Shown here in pieces: positions 1-7,573 of a stretch of 11,543 bases of DNA. Where the stretch lies: positions 1-11,543 of the forward strand of contig JAEEJD010000048.1 in assembly GCA_016281675.1 (NCBI GenBank), read 5' to 3'. Source of the DNA: Lachnospiraceae bacterium. Lineage in GTDB: Bacteria; Bacillota_A; Clostridia; Lachnospirales; Lachnospiraceae. A program made the translations under genes and the position numbers. The notes under the pieces are model-generated. The model worked only from the letters and a program-made list of their open reading frames with translations, made no database searches and was not told where the DNA came from. The first letter of the stretch is position 1, and each line of letters opens with the position of its first letter.

Positions 1-420
1 ATGACAGAACAGGCTGATGTCTCCTCCGATGGATCCGTCATATACACCTTTTATACCTATGGATTTGAGATATCCGAATACATGCGACGAGAACTCTCTT
101 CCGTATGCGACCATAAATGTCGGATCGACAATGACCGATACCTGCATTCCCTTCTTTAGGTCCAGAAGGAGGTCCTCAAGGCTGTCGTTGTATTCCCTTG
201 CCCTGTGAATACATTCGCGAACACATGCACCGCAGTGAATGCAGTTCTTGTCGGAAACATCAATACTTATCCTGTTATCTTCATTGGATGATACGTTCGC
301 GCCCACGGCGGGACAGACATGCACGCAATGGTTGCACGCCACACATCTGTCATTCGTAATTATCATTCCGTCATTGTATCTTCTCAACTCAATATCCCTC
401 TTAGGATCATTCAAACGCAA
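1..420 (-). CDS. [FeFe]-hydrogenase-like iron-sulfur protein, N-terminal part (truncated by the window edge)
   Basis: The open frame continues off the left edge; 140 codons are visible if the TTG at 420 is the start. Counting from that TTG, residues 26-36 hold one CxxCxxCxxxC set (C26, C29, C32, C36, followed by P) and residues 60-70 a second (C60, C63, C66, C70), so this is a two-[4Fe-4S] ferredoxin module. It is followed by a stretch starting near residue 94 (VSVIVDPTFMVAYG, then a GYLKSIGIKGVYD helix-strand unit) that resembles the beginning of the iron-only hydrogenase large-subunit C-terminal domain. Such proteins in Clostridia often carry PAS or phosphatase domains further on and are thought to be sensors rather than catalytic hydrogenases; that part lies outside the window. 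The start is uncertain: no good Shine-Dalgarno precedes TTG 420, TTG 414 or the in-frame ATG at 366. The first two overlap the end of the FIST gene, which suggests translational coupling. The ATG would still leave both cysteine sets intact. Confidence 0.8.
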   Translation of the reverse strand, partial: MRLNDPKRDIELRRYNDGMIITNDRCVACNHCVHVCPAVGANVSSNEDNRISIDVSDKNCIHCGACVRECIHRAREYNDSLEDLLLDLKKGMQVSVIVDPTFMVAYGREFSSHVFGYLKSIGIKGVYDGSIGGDISLFCH

Positions 421-1531
421 GTATGATCATCGTCTGATTTAAGTGCCTGTACATATACTGTTCTCCGTGTCCCGACACTCCTATGTAATCACCGTATTCT
501 TTTCCGAGAAACTCGGTGAAATCGTTCAGCATGCCTGTCTCGGTAAAATACCTTGTCCTCGAGAAGCAGTTGAATACGAACGCGAACGCCGGATTCGGTA
601 TCAGTTCGTGGACGGAGTGCGATGTTTCCTTCCAAACATCCTCGATCGGATCTATAGGATCGAGAAGTACAACACGCGTCTGATTGTATATTCTCGAGAA
701 GAAGCTCATACTGCCGTCGGGGAACAGTTCCTTGACCGCAATGATGTTAACATCATCGTTCTCTACCCTTCCAACCGGGTGGAAGAAAGAATTGGCTCCA
801 AGCTCATCCTCGGGTATCTGCATTGCGGATGCTACAACACCCGTCGCACTCTTATGATCGAATTCGTATACCTTTCTTGCGTCACAGTCAACGTCCGTCG
901 CCGTAAAGAAATGCTTTGTCGGTTTGAACATGTTCTCCTTGACTATGCCGATCCTGCCCTCCTCGTTATGAATGAACACAAACACGCAGGCGTCCATATA
1001 CAGAATCCCGTTAAGAGAAACGGATGAAGGTTTTTCGGGATTGACCGCCGTTGCAGCGGTTCCCCCGCACAAAGGAATATCGTTATCCTTCATGACCTCG
1101 TGAAACGTATCCATCACCAGTTCTTCGCAGTTACCGACCGAAGCGTTGAACTCAAGACATACCGTATTCTCTTTTTCGATCTTCTCAAGAGCCGTTGTTA
1201 TGGAATCCGCAGAGCGTTTCGGGAATCTGCTGACCTCGAATAAAACACCTGACGATACGCTAAGACCCGACGTGACGGCAAGAACGCTCAGTCCTGCTCT
1301 TCCCACGCCGCTCTTCGAAATAAAGACATCCGTTGTCATACCTATTACGGTCGCATCCGGAAATGAATTGGACAACATACGGGAATACCATCCGAAATTG
1401 GCATTATCGGATGAAAAGATAACAAGAACCGGTGAGATGAGCTCACCGTTCTCCTTAAGCTGCTCCAGGATCTTCGGATAGGCGTTTGTTCCCACCTTAT
1501 CCTCGGCCTGTGCCGTGTAACACCTCTTCAT
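407..1531 (-). CDS. FIST N- and C-terminal domain protein (predicted ligand sensor)
   Basis: This 374-residue soluble protein matches the FIST family layout: a FIST N-terminal domain at about residues 30-200 (strands such as VLVIFSSDNANFGW, then a glycine-rich VIGMTTD turn) and a FIST_C domain at about 215-370, with the typical NPAFAFVFNCFSRTRYF strand (313-329), SGHGEQ (353-358) and closing NQTMIILAF (365-373). FIST domains are predicted small-ligand sensors that feed signal-transduction proteins; no reaction is assigned. There is no signal peptide or membrane segment, so it is probably cytoplasmic. The ATG is set by GGGAGG 4 nt upstream (1536-1541). The gene lies 48 nt after the DUF2298 gene, with no hairpin between them. 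Its TGA overlaps or abuts the start of the hydrogenase-like iron-sulfur protein, so the two are very probably translated together and may form one sensory unit. The ligand cannot be told from sequence. Confidence 0.88.
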   Translation of the reverse strand: MKRCYTAQAEDKVGTNAYPKILEQLKENGELISPVLVIFSSDNANFGWYSRMLSNSFPDATVIGMTTDVFISKSGVGRAGLSVLAVTSGLSVSSGVLFEVSRFPKRSADSITTALEKIEKENTVCLEFNASVGNCEELVMDTFHEVMKDNDIPLCGGTAATAVNPEKPSSVSLNGILYMDACVFVFIHNEEGRIGIVKENMFKPTKHFFTATDVDCDARKVYEFDHKSATGVVASAMQIPEDELGANSFFHPVGRVENDDVNIIAVKELFPDGSMSFFSRIYNQTRVVLLDPIDPIEDVWKETSHSVHELIPNPAFAFVFNCFSRTRYFTETGMLNDFTEFLGKEYGDYIGVSGHGEQYMYRHLNQTMIILAFE

Positions 1532-1579
1532 ATATCCTCCCGGAAAGAAAGTACCCAGATAACATGTATTCTACACGCA

Positions 1580-3760
1580 TTATCGCGTTCTGTCCACTTT
1601 TATAAGTGACAGTTCGCAATCCTTCCAAATACTGTCGAGTACAACATCGCCCAGATCCCAGAAACCGTTCCTGTTAACGGCATATTTGCACACTTCCCCC
1701 GGGCCGACGAATATATAATCAATGTCGTATCGTTCGATAAAATCCCTGCAGTATGCTTCATCACCGCACCGGTAGAAATACGACACTTCATCCGCACGCT
1801 CGCGTACCGGATCCGGATCGTTATGCCACATCCATTCATGAACGAACCAGCCGACGGGGGTACACGCTCCCGAATACACGGACAGTGAACTTTCGTGCCG
1901 GTAACTGTCACCGCACATCTCAACAATGTTTAGAACGCGCCTGTCATCCTCTTTTAAAAAGTCATAAGCTTCCATCTCAAATCCGTAATTTTCGTCCCCG
2001 TAAAGTCCGGCAAGCGATGATATACCCGATCTTTTATCGCTGTCCCACCAGTCGCCGAACCACTGTCCGCATGCGAAGGGTGTATAGCTTATATCCAAAG
2101 CGGTAACTATGACAAATGCCGCCACCACCGCCTTATATGATCTTATGACGGCAGCGCCAAACGCGATCCCGATTATGATCGCAAACAGTATGAACGCCTG
2201 ATAAGTCAGCTTGAACATCGTATTGAAACGAAGGTTACTTGCGCCGTATATATCTTTGACATATACAACCTCCGGCGTGATCACGAGTCCGATCGTACAC
2301 AGTATAAACGCAAGAAGCGCACTCCTTCCCGGTTTGTTTGGCACGGTATCTTTTGCATCGGCGTTGTACATCCACAGTATAAGCAAAAGCGAAACCGCGA
2401 CCGGAATAAACCACAGCACAAAGAGTTTTGCAACCGGGGTGTGATTTTCGCAGAATGCGACTCCCGATTCCATCTTAACGAAATTGAGTGTAAAGGGAAG
2501 AATGGCGATTATCGAAACGGCGATAACGAGACAGGCTTTGGTGATGATGCCGACCGCAACGGAAGCGGAAAATCCCCGCCTTTTTATATCCGAGAACACG
2601 ATCACGGCACCGGTTATCACGAAATAGATCGCGAAATCCCAGTAGTTTGCGCCTTTGTAATATGCAAGAAGCATCGAGATCAGAACGAGCCTTTGTATGA
2701 CCCCTTTTCTGTCCTCCTCGTCGCGCTCGCTCATGCATAGATCAAATAGGATCGCAAGAAGCGGCAGCACGAATATCACATTTATCACATGCGCGTGAAG
2801 ATCACCCAGTATAACGGAATACGCAGGGAATTCGTTTTTGCCGTTGTCGGGGTCGCCGAACTGTTCGTTTATATAAACGGTACCGTCCGGGAACCAGTAT
2901 CCGAATTCTCCGCTTCCCATAAGGCGCCCCAGAACGGGAGCTGCAATACCGTACAAAAGCCAGTGCGGGTTAGCCCCGAAAGCCGCAACGCAACCGCCGA
3001 GTATCCCTCCGAGTACCGTGCTTCTTCTCTTCTTCGGACCGTCCGCGAAAAGTGCCCCGGCGATTCCCGACACAAGTTCAAACACCATCATGAACACCAT
3101 GCCGGTAAAAGTCGCAAGCATCATGTTGTACCCGAACTCCGGAGTCGTATGTGCAAGCCTTGTCATATAGACCGACGCCGCCTGTCCGAGATAATAATAG
3201 TTAAGTCTCGTTCCCGAAAACCACGGATCGATCGGGAACGCACTCTTCTGCCTGTATATCGTCTGCATGAACCCGAAGTCCATGTAGTTTTCCGTACCTG
3301 GATCGACAACGGGATTGAACCCGATCACCCAGAAAAAGGCGAGAAAAATGACGGAGAATGCGGCAAACCCCCGCAGCATCTTCTGAAGTTCCGGCACACT
3401 TATATACTCTTTCTTTTGGACAAACCTTCTGAGTACATAACCCGCTGCCGCGAAAATCACAAGCGAGCCGTACATCGAAACATCCGAAAACTCCAGATCC
3501 GTCAGAGCCGAGACGGTCCAGGAAAGATAAAAGCACAAAAAAAGCCCCGCACCGAATGTCAGTGCAAATCCGGCGTCGGGAAACGAAAGGTTTCTTACCG
3601 GCATGAACGGGCGCATAAAAAACGAAATCGCAAAAACAACTGCAAGCCAGCAAAGAGCCGCAGTTGTTCCCGTATCTTTCATAAGTATGAAGCAGAGGAT
3701 GACCGCTGCTATGACGATAAGACTAAAACAGTCCGAAAAGCTTTTCCTGAAACGATCCAT
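1580..3760 (-). CDS. DUF2298 (YYY family) polytopic membrane protein
   Basis: This 726-residue protein has about a dozen hydrophobic segments, from residue 12 to about 555, and a C-terminal soluble part of roughly 165 residues. The family is recognised by several conserved blocks: FPIDPWFSGTRLNYYYLGQ (175-193), which contains the YYY motif; EFPAYSVILGDLHAHV (310-325); SNLRFNTMFKLTYQ (508-521); HEWMWH (641-646); and DIDYIFVGPGE (679-689). DUF2298 proteins were first described in Chloroflexi and Archaea. Their layout resembles GT-C glycosyltransferases that use lipid-linked sugars, but no reaction is established, so glycosyl transfer is inference only. The soluble tail carries seven cysteines and is tryptophan-rich around 567-572. 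The ATG at 3760 has GAGG 6 nt upstream and overlaps the end of the preceding small gene by 38 nt, which indicates coupling. No role in arabinose use is evident. Confidence 0.87.
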   Translation of the reverse strand: MDRFRKSFSDCFSLIVIAAVILCFILMKDTGTTAALCWLAVVFAISFFMRPFMPVRNLSFPDAGFALTFGAGLFLCFYLSWTVSALTDLEFSDVSMYGSLVIFAAAGYVLRRFVQKKEYISVPELQKMLRGFAAFSVIFLAFFWVIGFNPVVDPGTENYMDFGFMQTIYRQKSAFPIDPWFSGTRLNYYYLGQAASVYMTRLAHTTPEFGYNMMLATFTGMVFMMVFELVSGIAGALFADGPKKRRSTVLGGILGGCVAAFGANPHWLLYGIAAPVLGRLMGSGEFGYWFPDGTVYINEQFGDPDNGKNEFPAYSVILGDLHAHVINVIFVLPLLAILFDLCMSERDEEDRKGVIQRLVLISMLLAYYKGANYWDFAIYFVITGAVIVFSDIKRRGFSASVAVGIITKACLVIAVSIIAILPFTLNFVKMESGVAFCENHTPVAKLFVLWFIPVAVSLLLILWMYNADAKDTVPNKPGRSALLAFILCTIGLVITPEVVYVKDIYGASNLRFNTMFKLTYQAFILFAIIIGIAFGAAVIRSYKAVVAAFVIVTALDISYTPFACGQWFGDWWDSDKRSGISSLAGLYGDENYGFEMEAYDFLKEDDRRVLNIVEMCGDSYRHESSLSVYSGACTPVGWFVHEWMWHNDPDPVRERADEVSYFYRCGDEAYCRDFIERYDIDYIFVGPGEVCKYAVNRNGFWDLGDVVLDSIWKDCELSLIKVDRTR

Positions 3761-4160
3761 GAAGATCCTCGTATGTCGTGTAGTCGAATGTCGGATTGTC
3801 CGTTCGTCTTCTCCATTCGTCCCTTATCGCATCACACAGAAGCCTTGAATTGGCGTCTCCGATCCGAAGTATCGACGGGAAGACGAAATAGATCATAAAG
3901 AGCGACAGGTCCGTCCTGACACTTCCCGGAAGTTTTCCGCCGCTCGCATATTCGGCAAAAACATTCTCGGCAAAGATGTTCGCCACCTCGTCTGCGGCGA
4001 CGGACGCATCCTCTCTGCCTTTTATGTACTGTAACATATCGTCAAAGACCGGCCTGTTCCCGTCAAGGAACAGGTCGAATCTTTCTTCGTATGTCTTCTT
4101 CTTGATCTTCTTGAGCTTGGTCCTGTAGCCGTCAAACATGGCTGCGCTCTGGTCAAACAT
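3723..4160 (-). CDS. Small protein of unknown function (145 aa)
   Basis: I do not recognise this protein. It is predicted to be mostly helical and soluble: there is no signal peptide, a lysine-rich patch lies at residues 15-22, and one hydrophobic stretch (LSLFMIYFVFPSIL, 85-98) looks more like a buried helix than a membrane anchor. It has one cysteine (C109) and an arginine-rich segment DEWRRRTD (114-121). That it is a real gene is supported by GGAGG 6 nt before the ATG (4167-4171), a gap of only 17 nt after araD, and a 38-nt overlap of its 3' end with the start of the DUF2298 gene. That overlap suggests it works with, or regulates, the membrane protein rather than the sugar enzymes. This pairing is inference from gene order alone. 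Confidence 0.75.
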   Translation of the reverse strand: MFDQSAAMFDGYRTKLKKIKKKTYEERFDLFLDGNRPVFDDMLQYIKGREDASVAADEVANIFAENVFAEYASGGKLPGSVRTDLSLFMIYFVFPSILRIGDANSRLLCDAIRDEWRRRTDNPTFDYTTYEDLHGSFQEKLFGLF

Positions 4161-4177
4161 AAGATACCTCCGACCTC

Positions 4178-4870
4178 TTACTGTCCGTAATATGCGTTTG
4201 CACCGTGCTTCCTGTAATAGTGTTTATCCTGAAGTTCCTGCGGTGCGGGTTTGACGTTGGGTTCGATCGCCTCGGCCCTCATCGCCATCTTGGCAACCTC
4301 TTCAAGAACGACGGCATTGTGAACCGCCTCATGCGCGTCCTTACCCCATGCGAACGGACCGTGATTCTTGCAGAGCACACACGGAACCGCCGTAACGTCC
4401 TTGTTCATCCTCTTGAACTCATTGATGATAAGTAGGCCCGTATTCGTCTCGTACGCCTCGTCTATCTCTTCTTTTGTAAGGCATCGAAGGCACGGAACTT
4501 CACCGTAAATGTAATCGGCATGGGTCGTTCCGTAACAGGGTATACTCCTTCCGGCCTGGGCCCAGCTCGTTGCATACGACGAATGAGTGTGAACTATTCC
4601 GCCTATCTCGGGAAAAGCCTTGTAAAGTTCCAGATGAGTCGGTGTGTCGCTCGAAGGTTTGTAGTCTCCCTCGACTTTGTTTCCGTCAAGATCCATTATG
4701 ACCATGTCATCGGGAGTAAGCTTGTCGTAATCGACTCCGCTCGGTTTGATCGCAAACAGTCCCGTCTTCCTGTCTATCTCCGAAACGTTTCCCCATGTAA
4801 AAGTAACGAGGCCGTACTTCGGAAGAAGCATGTTCGCTTCGTATACTCTCTTCTTCAGTTCCTCAAGCAT
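4178..4870 (-). CDS. araD: L-ribulose-5-phosphate 4-epimerase
   Basis: This 230-residue enzyme of the class II aldolase/epimerase family interconverts L-ribulose 5-phosphate and D-xylulose 5-phosphate, the last step that feeds L-arabinose into the pentose phosphate or phosphoketolase pathway. By comparison with E. coli AraD (231 residues), the metal ligands are D75, H94, H96 and H170, and the catalytic pair is D119 and Y228 near the C-terminal end AYYGQ. The phosphate-binding GNVS (27-30), KPSG (42-45) and SSDTPTH (73-79) motifs are present. The start ATG overlaps the stop of the kinase gene by one base (TAATG), with GGAGG 10 nt upstream, so kinase and epimerase are translationally coupled. 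Length and motifs fit AraD better than fuculose-phosphate or rhamnulose-phosphate aldolases. L-xylulose-5-phosphate or other pentulose-phosphate epimerases (UlaF/SgbE) share these residues, so the exact substrate rests partly on context. Confidence 0.92.
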   Translation of the reverse strand: MLEELKKRVYEANMLLPKYGLVTFTWGNVSEIDRKTGLFAIKPSGVDYDKLTPDDMVIMDLDGNKVEGDYKPSSDTPTHLELYKAFPEIGGIVHTHSSYATSWAQAGRSIPCYGTTHADYIYGEVPCLRCLTKEEIDEAYETNTGLLIINEFKRMNKDVTAVPCVLCKNHGPFAWGKDAHEAVHNAVVLEEVAKMAMRAEAIEPNVKPAPQELQDKHYYRKHGANAYYGQ

Positions 4871-6462
4871 TATAACAGCACCTCCACTGCAGCACGTTCT
4901 ATCTTAAGTCCGTCCATATATGTCTTCATGAACTCATCAAAGCCCTTCTCTTCGGCCGGATCGGGATCAACCGTGCTTCCCTTTGCACCGGCGAATATCT
5001 TGCGGTTAAGGAAATCTTCGAGATTTTCTCCGGGATTCCTTCCGTCGGCAAACGATGCAAGTATGGCCATACCCCAGGGACCGCCTTCTCCAGCCGTCTC
5101 CATGACCGATACCGGCGCATGGATTGCAGCGGCCGCGATCTTCTGGCCTACGCCCTTTGTCTTAAAGTATCCGCCATGACCGTACATCTTGTCAACCTTG
5201 ACACCCTCTTCACCCGTCAGTATATCAAGACCCGACTTTAATGCGGCAAGTGCGGAATACAGATGCATTCTCATAACGTTTCCGAGTGTGAACTTCGAAT
5301 CTGCGGTCCTTACGAAAAGCGGAGCTCCCTTATCGAATCCGGTGACCGGCTCACCCGAAATATAGTTGTATGACAGAAGTCCGCCGCAGTCGGCATCACC
5401 GTCGAGAGCTTTGCTGTAAAGCTTCGTGAACAGATCGTTCATGTCGATGCTGTATCCCATCATCTCGCCGAACTGTTTAAAGAGATCTACCCATGCGTTT
5501 ATATCGCTCGTGCAGTTGTTGCAGTGAACCATAGCAACGGCTGCTCCGTCGGGAGTCGTGACCATATCAATCTGCTCATATACTTTTGAAAGAGCCTTCT
5601 CAAGAACGACCATTGCGAACACACTCGTTCCCGCCGAAGTGTTACCTGTACGAAGACCTACCGAATTCGTTGCGACCATACCTGTTCCCGCATCGCCTTC
5701 CGGAGGACAAACGGGAATACCAGCCTTGAGATTTCCCGATACATCAAGGAGCTTTGCTCCCTCATCCGTAAGAGTACCGGCATCCTCTCCCGCCGATACC
5801 GACTTCGGGAGTACTTCCGAAAGTTTCCAGGAGAATCCGCAAGGTGCGATGAGCTTGTCAAACTTCTCCATCATCGCCTTGTCATAATCTTTAGTCGCGG
5901 AATCGATCGGGAACATACCCGATGCGTCACCTACTCCGAGAACCTTCTGTCCGGTCATCATGTAGTGAACATATCCCGCAAGTGTCGTGACAAAATCGAT
6001 ATCCTTAACATGCTCTTCCTTGTTCAGGATCGCCTGATAAAGATGTGCTATGCTCCATCTCTGCGGGATGTTGAACGAGAATTCTTTTGTAAGCTTTGCC
6101 GCGGACTCTTCGGTGATCGTGTTTCTCCATGTTCTGAAAGGAACGAGAAGCTTTCCGTCTTTGTCGAATGCAAGGTATCCGTGCATCATGGCCGAAAAAC
6201 CTATTGATGCGAATGAAGCAGGAACAACTCCGTATTTGTCTTTTATATCCCTGCAAAGATCACTGTAGCAGTCCTGAAGACCGCCCCATATATCGTCGAG
6301 CGTGTATGTCCAAATACCGTCCTCAAGACGGTTCTCCCATCCGTGTCCGCCGGTGGCAAGGACATTTCCGTCACCGTCGATGACGACGCCCTTTATCCTT
6401 GTGGATCCGAATTCGATCCCGAGGTATGATTTTCCTTCAGCTATCAAAGTTTTTGCATCCAT
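4870..6462 (-). CDS. FGGY-family carbohydrate kinase, probable L-ribulokinase
   Basis: This 530-residue kinase has two actin-like domains. The N-terminal phosphate-binding strand is [16 protein letters not shown] (14-29). MMHGY (92-96) sits where other FGGY kinases have the sugar-contacting QMHG. The central PEGDAGTG (254-261) and GNTSAGTS (273-280) blocks and the late GHGGYF (428-433) and GEGGPWGMA (458-466) blocks form the nucleotide side. It would phosphorylate a pentulose with ATP. Direct coupling to araD makes L-ribulose the best guess. Similar long kinases beside araD occur in Bacteroidetes and Clostridia and differ from classical E. coli AraB; this is from memory. An upstream in-frame ATG at 6519 would overlap the preceding gene by 32 nt and add a basic tail. 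AAGGAG 7 nt before the ATG at 6462 decides for the shorter form. Xylulokinase activity is the main alternative. Confidence 0.85.
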   Translation of the reverse strand: MDAKTLIAEGKSYLGIEFGSTRIKGVVIDGDGNVLATGGHGWENRLEDGIWTYTLDDIWGGLQDCYSDLCRDIKDKYGVVPASFASIGFSAMMHGYLAFDKDGKLLVPFRTWRNTITEESAAKLTKEFSFNIPQRWSIAHLYQAILNKEEHVKDIDFVTTLAGYVHYMMTGQKVLGVGDASGMFPIDSATKDYDKAMMEKFDKLIAPCGFSWKLSEVLPKSVSAGEDAGTLTDEGAKLLDVSGNLKAGIPVCPPEGDAGTGMVATNSVGLRTGNTSAGTSVFAMVVLEKALSKVYEQIDMVTTPDGAAVAMVHCNNCTSDINAWVDLFKQFGEMMGYSIDMNDLFTKLYSKALDGDADCGGLLSYNYISGEPVTGFDKGAPLFVRTADSKFTLGNVMRMHLYSALAALKSGLDILTGEEGVKVDKMYGHGGYFKTKGVGQKIAAAAIHAPVSVMETAGEGGPWGMAILASFADGRNPGENLEDFLNRKIFAGAKGSTVDPDPAEEKGFDEFMKTYMDGLKIERAAVEVLL

Positions 6463-6469
6463 AACTCTT

Positions 6470-6475
6470 CTCCTT
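6470..6475 (-). promoter_or_regulatory. Ribosome binding site of the FGGY kinase (decides the start)
   Basis: AAGGAG lies 7 nt before the ATG at 6462, in the 25-nt gap after the binding-protein stop codon. It favours this start over the in-frame ATG at 6519, which is inside the upstream gene. Confidence 0.8.
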
Positions 6476-6487
6476 TTCTTGGGTCCG

Positions 6488-7564
6488 TTAATACGGCCAT
6501 TCATATAAACTTTCTTCATTAAGTACCGTCACCTTGTATTCCTTGCCCCCGAGCATTATCGAAGGAACGTTGCCGGTGTTGGTATAAAGTTTCTCATTTA
6601 CATACTGATATTTGTATGGTTCCTGCCCCTTACGCAGTTTCCTGATTATCGATTCGACCCTCGGTCCGTGAAGCGGATTGCACTCTCCGATGCAGCTTAT
6701 CTGCCCCGCCACAAGGCTCGATACGGCCTGTTTGTTGACGCCGTCGAACGATACTACCATGACTTCGCCGTTGGTTATATCGCTGCCGCATTTCTTTCCG
6801 CTCGCCTCAAGCACCTCTATTACACCGAGCGCCTCATTGTCATTCTCACAGTATACCACATTCACGTTGTCGTAGTTCCTGAGTATAGAGAACATGGCTT
6901 CCTTTGCTTTACTCTTCGTAAAATCACCCGGCTCATGATCCACGACATCCCATCCGTACAGTTTCGCCATATGGTCAAATCCCTTTGTACGTCCGATCTG
7001 CGCGGTACTGCCGAGCGTCCCCTGTATGTCCACGATATGGACATCCGAAGCCTTTATGCCCTTCTTGGCAAAAAACTTTGACATCCACATGCAAACTTTT
7101 CTTCCCTCAAGTTCAAAATCCGATCCGACCCAGCATGTGAACAGGTCCTCGTCGGAAACTTCGACCTGACGGTCGACGATTATGACCGGAATACCGGCCT
7201 CCTTTGCTTCGGACAGAACGGTATCCCATCCGGTCTCCGTAACCGGAGCCAGCACGATATAATCCACATCGCGCTGTATAAAACTTCTGATCGCCGTAAT
7301 CTGGTTGGTCTGCTTCTGCTGTGCATCCTCAAAGATGAGTTCGTATCCGTTCTCCTTCGTGAAGACACTCTTCATCGATTCGGTGTTCGCGCTTCTCCAA
7401 TCGGACTCCGCACCCAGCTGGGAAAATCCCACGACGATAAGATCTTCCCCCGTAACTACACTTTCAGCCTCTGCATTTTCGGCGGGTGCACAACCCGCCG
7501 AAAATGAACAGAGGCTAACAGCTGTTATCAACACTATTGAATTGATCAAGCGTTTAACATTCAT
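6488..7564 (-). CDS. YtfQ-like sugar-binding lipoprotein of the ABC importer (second binding protein)
   Basis: This 358-residue periplasmic-binding-protein-fold (Peripla_BP_4) protein begins with a lipoprotein signal: basic MNVKR, a hydrophobic core, and lipobox FSAGC with C25 as the lipidated residue, so it would be anchored outside the cell membrane. The mature part closely follows E. coli Ytf[15 protein letters not shown] (46-59), [14 protein letters not shown] (82-95), APVTETGWD (106-114), VIIVDRQ (127-133), QGTLGS (181-186), [12 protein letters not shown] (213-224) and CNPLHGPR (295-302). The family binds monosaccharides, in E. coli galactofuranose; the adjacent kinase and AraD suggest arabinose here. 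It starts 9 nt after the second permease and ends 25 nt before the kinase. The start has no clear Shine-Dalgarno, and an in-frame stop lies just upstream, so this ATG is the first one possible and translation may depend on coupling. A long hairpin sits in the signal-peptide codons. Confidence 0.92.
   Translation of the reverse strand: MNVKRLINSIVLITAVSLCSFSAGCAPAENAEAESVVTGEDLIVVGFSQLGAESDWRSANTESMKSVFTKENGYELIFEDAQQKQTNQITAIRSFIQRDVDYIVLAPVTETGWDTVLSEAKEAGIPVIIVDRQVEVSDEDLFTCWVGSDFELEGRKVCMWMSKFFAKKGIKASDVHIVDIQGTLGSTAQIGRTKGFDHMAKLYGWDVVDHEPGDFTKSKAKEAMFSILRNYDNVNVVYCENDNEALGVIEVLEASGKKCGSDITNGEVMVVSFDGVNKQAVSSLVAGQISCIGECNPLHGPRVESIIRKLRKGQEPYKYQYVNEKLYTNTGNVPSIMLGGKEYKVTVLNEESLYEWPY
7466..7516 (-). 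repeat. 22-bp inverted repeat (stem-loop) inside the lipobox coding region
   Basis: Bases 7474-7487 pair perfectly with 7493-7506 (14 bp), and 7466-7473 pair with 7509-7516 (8 bp). The only interruptions are a 2-nt bulge at 7507-7508 and a 5-nt loop at 7488-7492. In the mRNA this is a hairpin of exactly 17 codons (residues 17-33), with the TGT codon of lipobox cysteine 25 in the loop. No U-tract follows, so it is not a standard terminator. Both arms are read as protein without disturbing the signal peptide. Confidence 0.88.
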
Positions 7565-7573
7565 GTATCACAT

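Noticed and set aside
1532..1579. Possible terminator or promoter between the DUF2298 and FIST genes
   Set aside because: The 48 nt contain no convincing inverted repeat with U-tract and no clear -35/-10 pair; only the FIST ribosome site is evident.
2789..3898. A 369-codon open frame on the plus strand, and several other plus-strand frames of 100-220 codons
   Set aside because: They lie opposite confident minus-strand genes, give basic, low-complexity-like translations with no family resemblance, and lack ribosome sites in context. They are antisense shadows.
3924..3936. Short palindrome ACTTCCCGGAAGT
   Set aside because: It is only 6 bp per arm within coding sequence and explained by ordinary codons (PGSV region); nothing around it suggests an operator.
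6463..6519. Longer kinase start at 6519 giving a lysine/arginine-rich N-terminal tail
   Set aside because: It lies inside the preceding gene without a ribosome site, while AAGGAG is correctly spaced before the ATG at 6462.
7466..7516. The lipobox hairpin as a transcription terminator
   Set aside because: No U-tract follows the stem in the direction of transcription, and it sits near the start of an intact gene.
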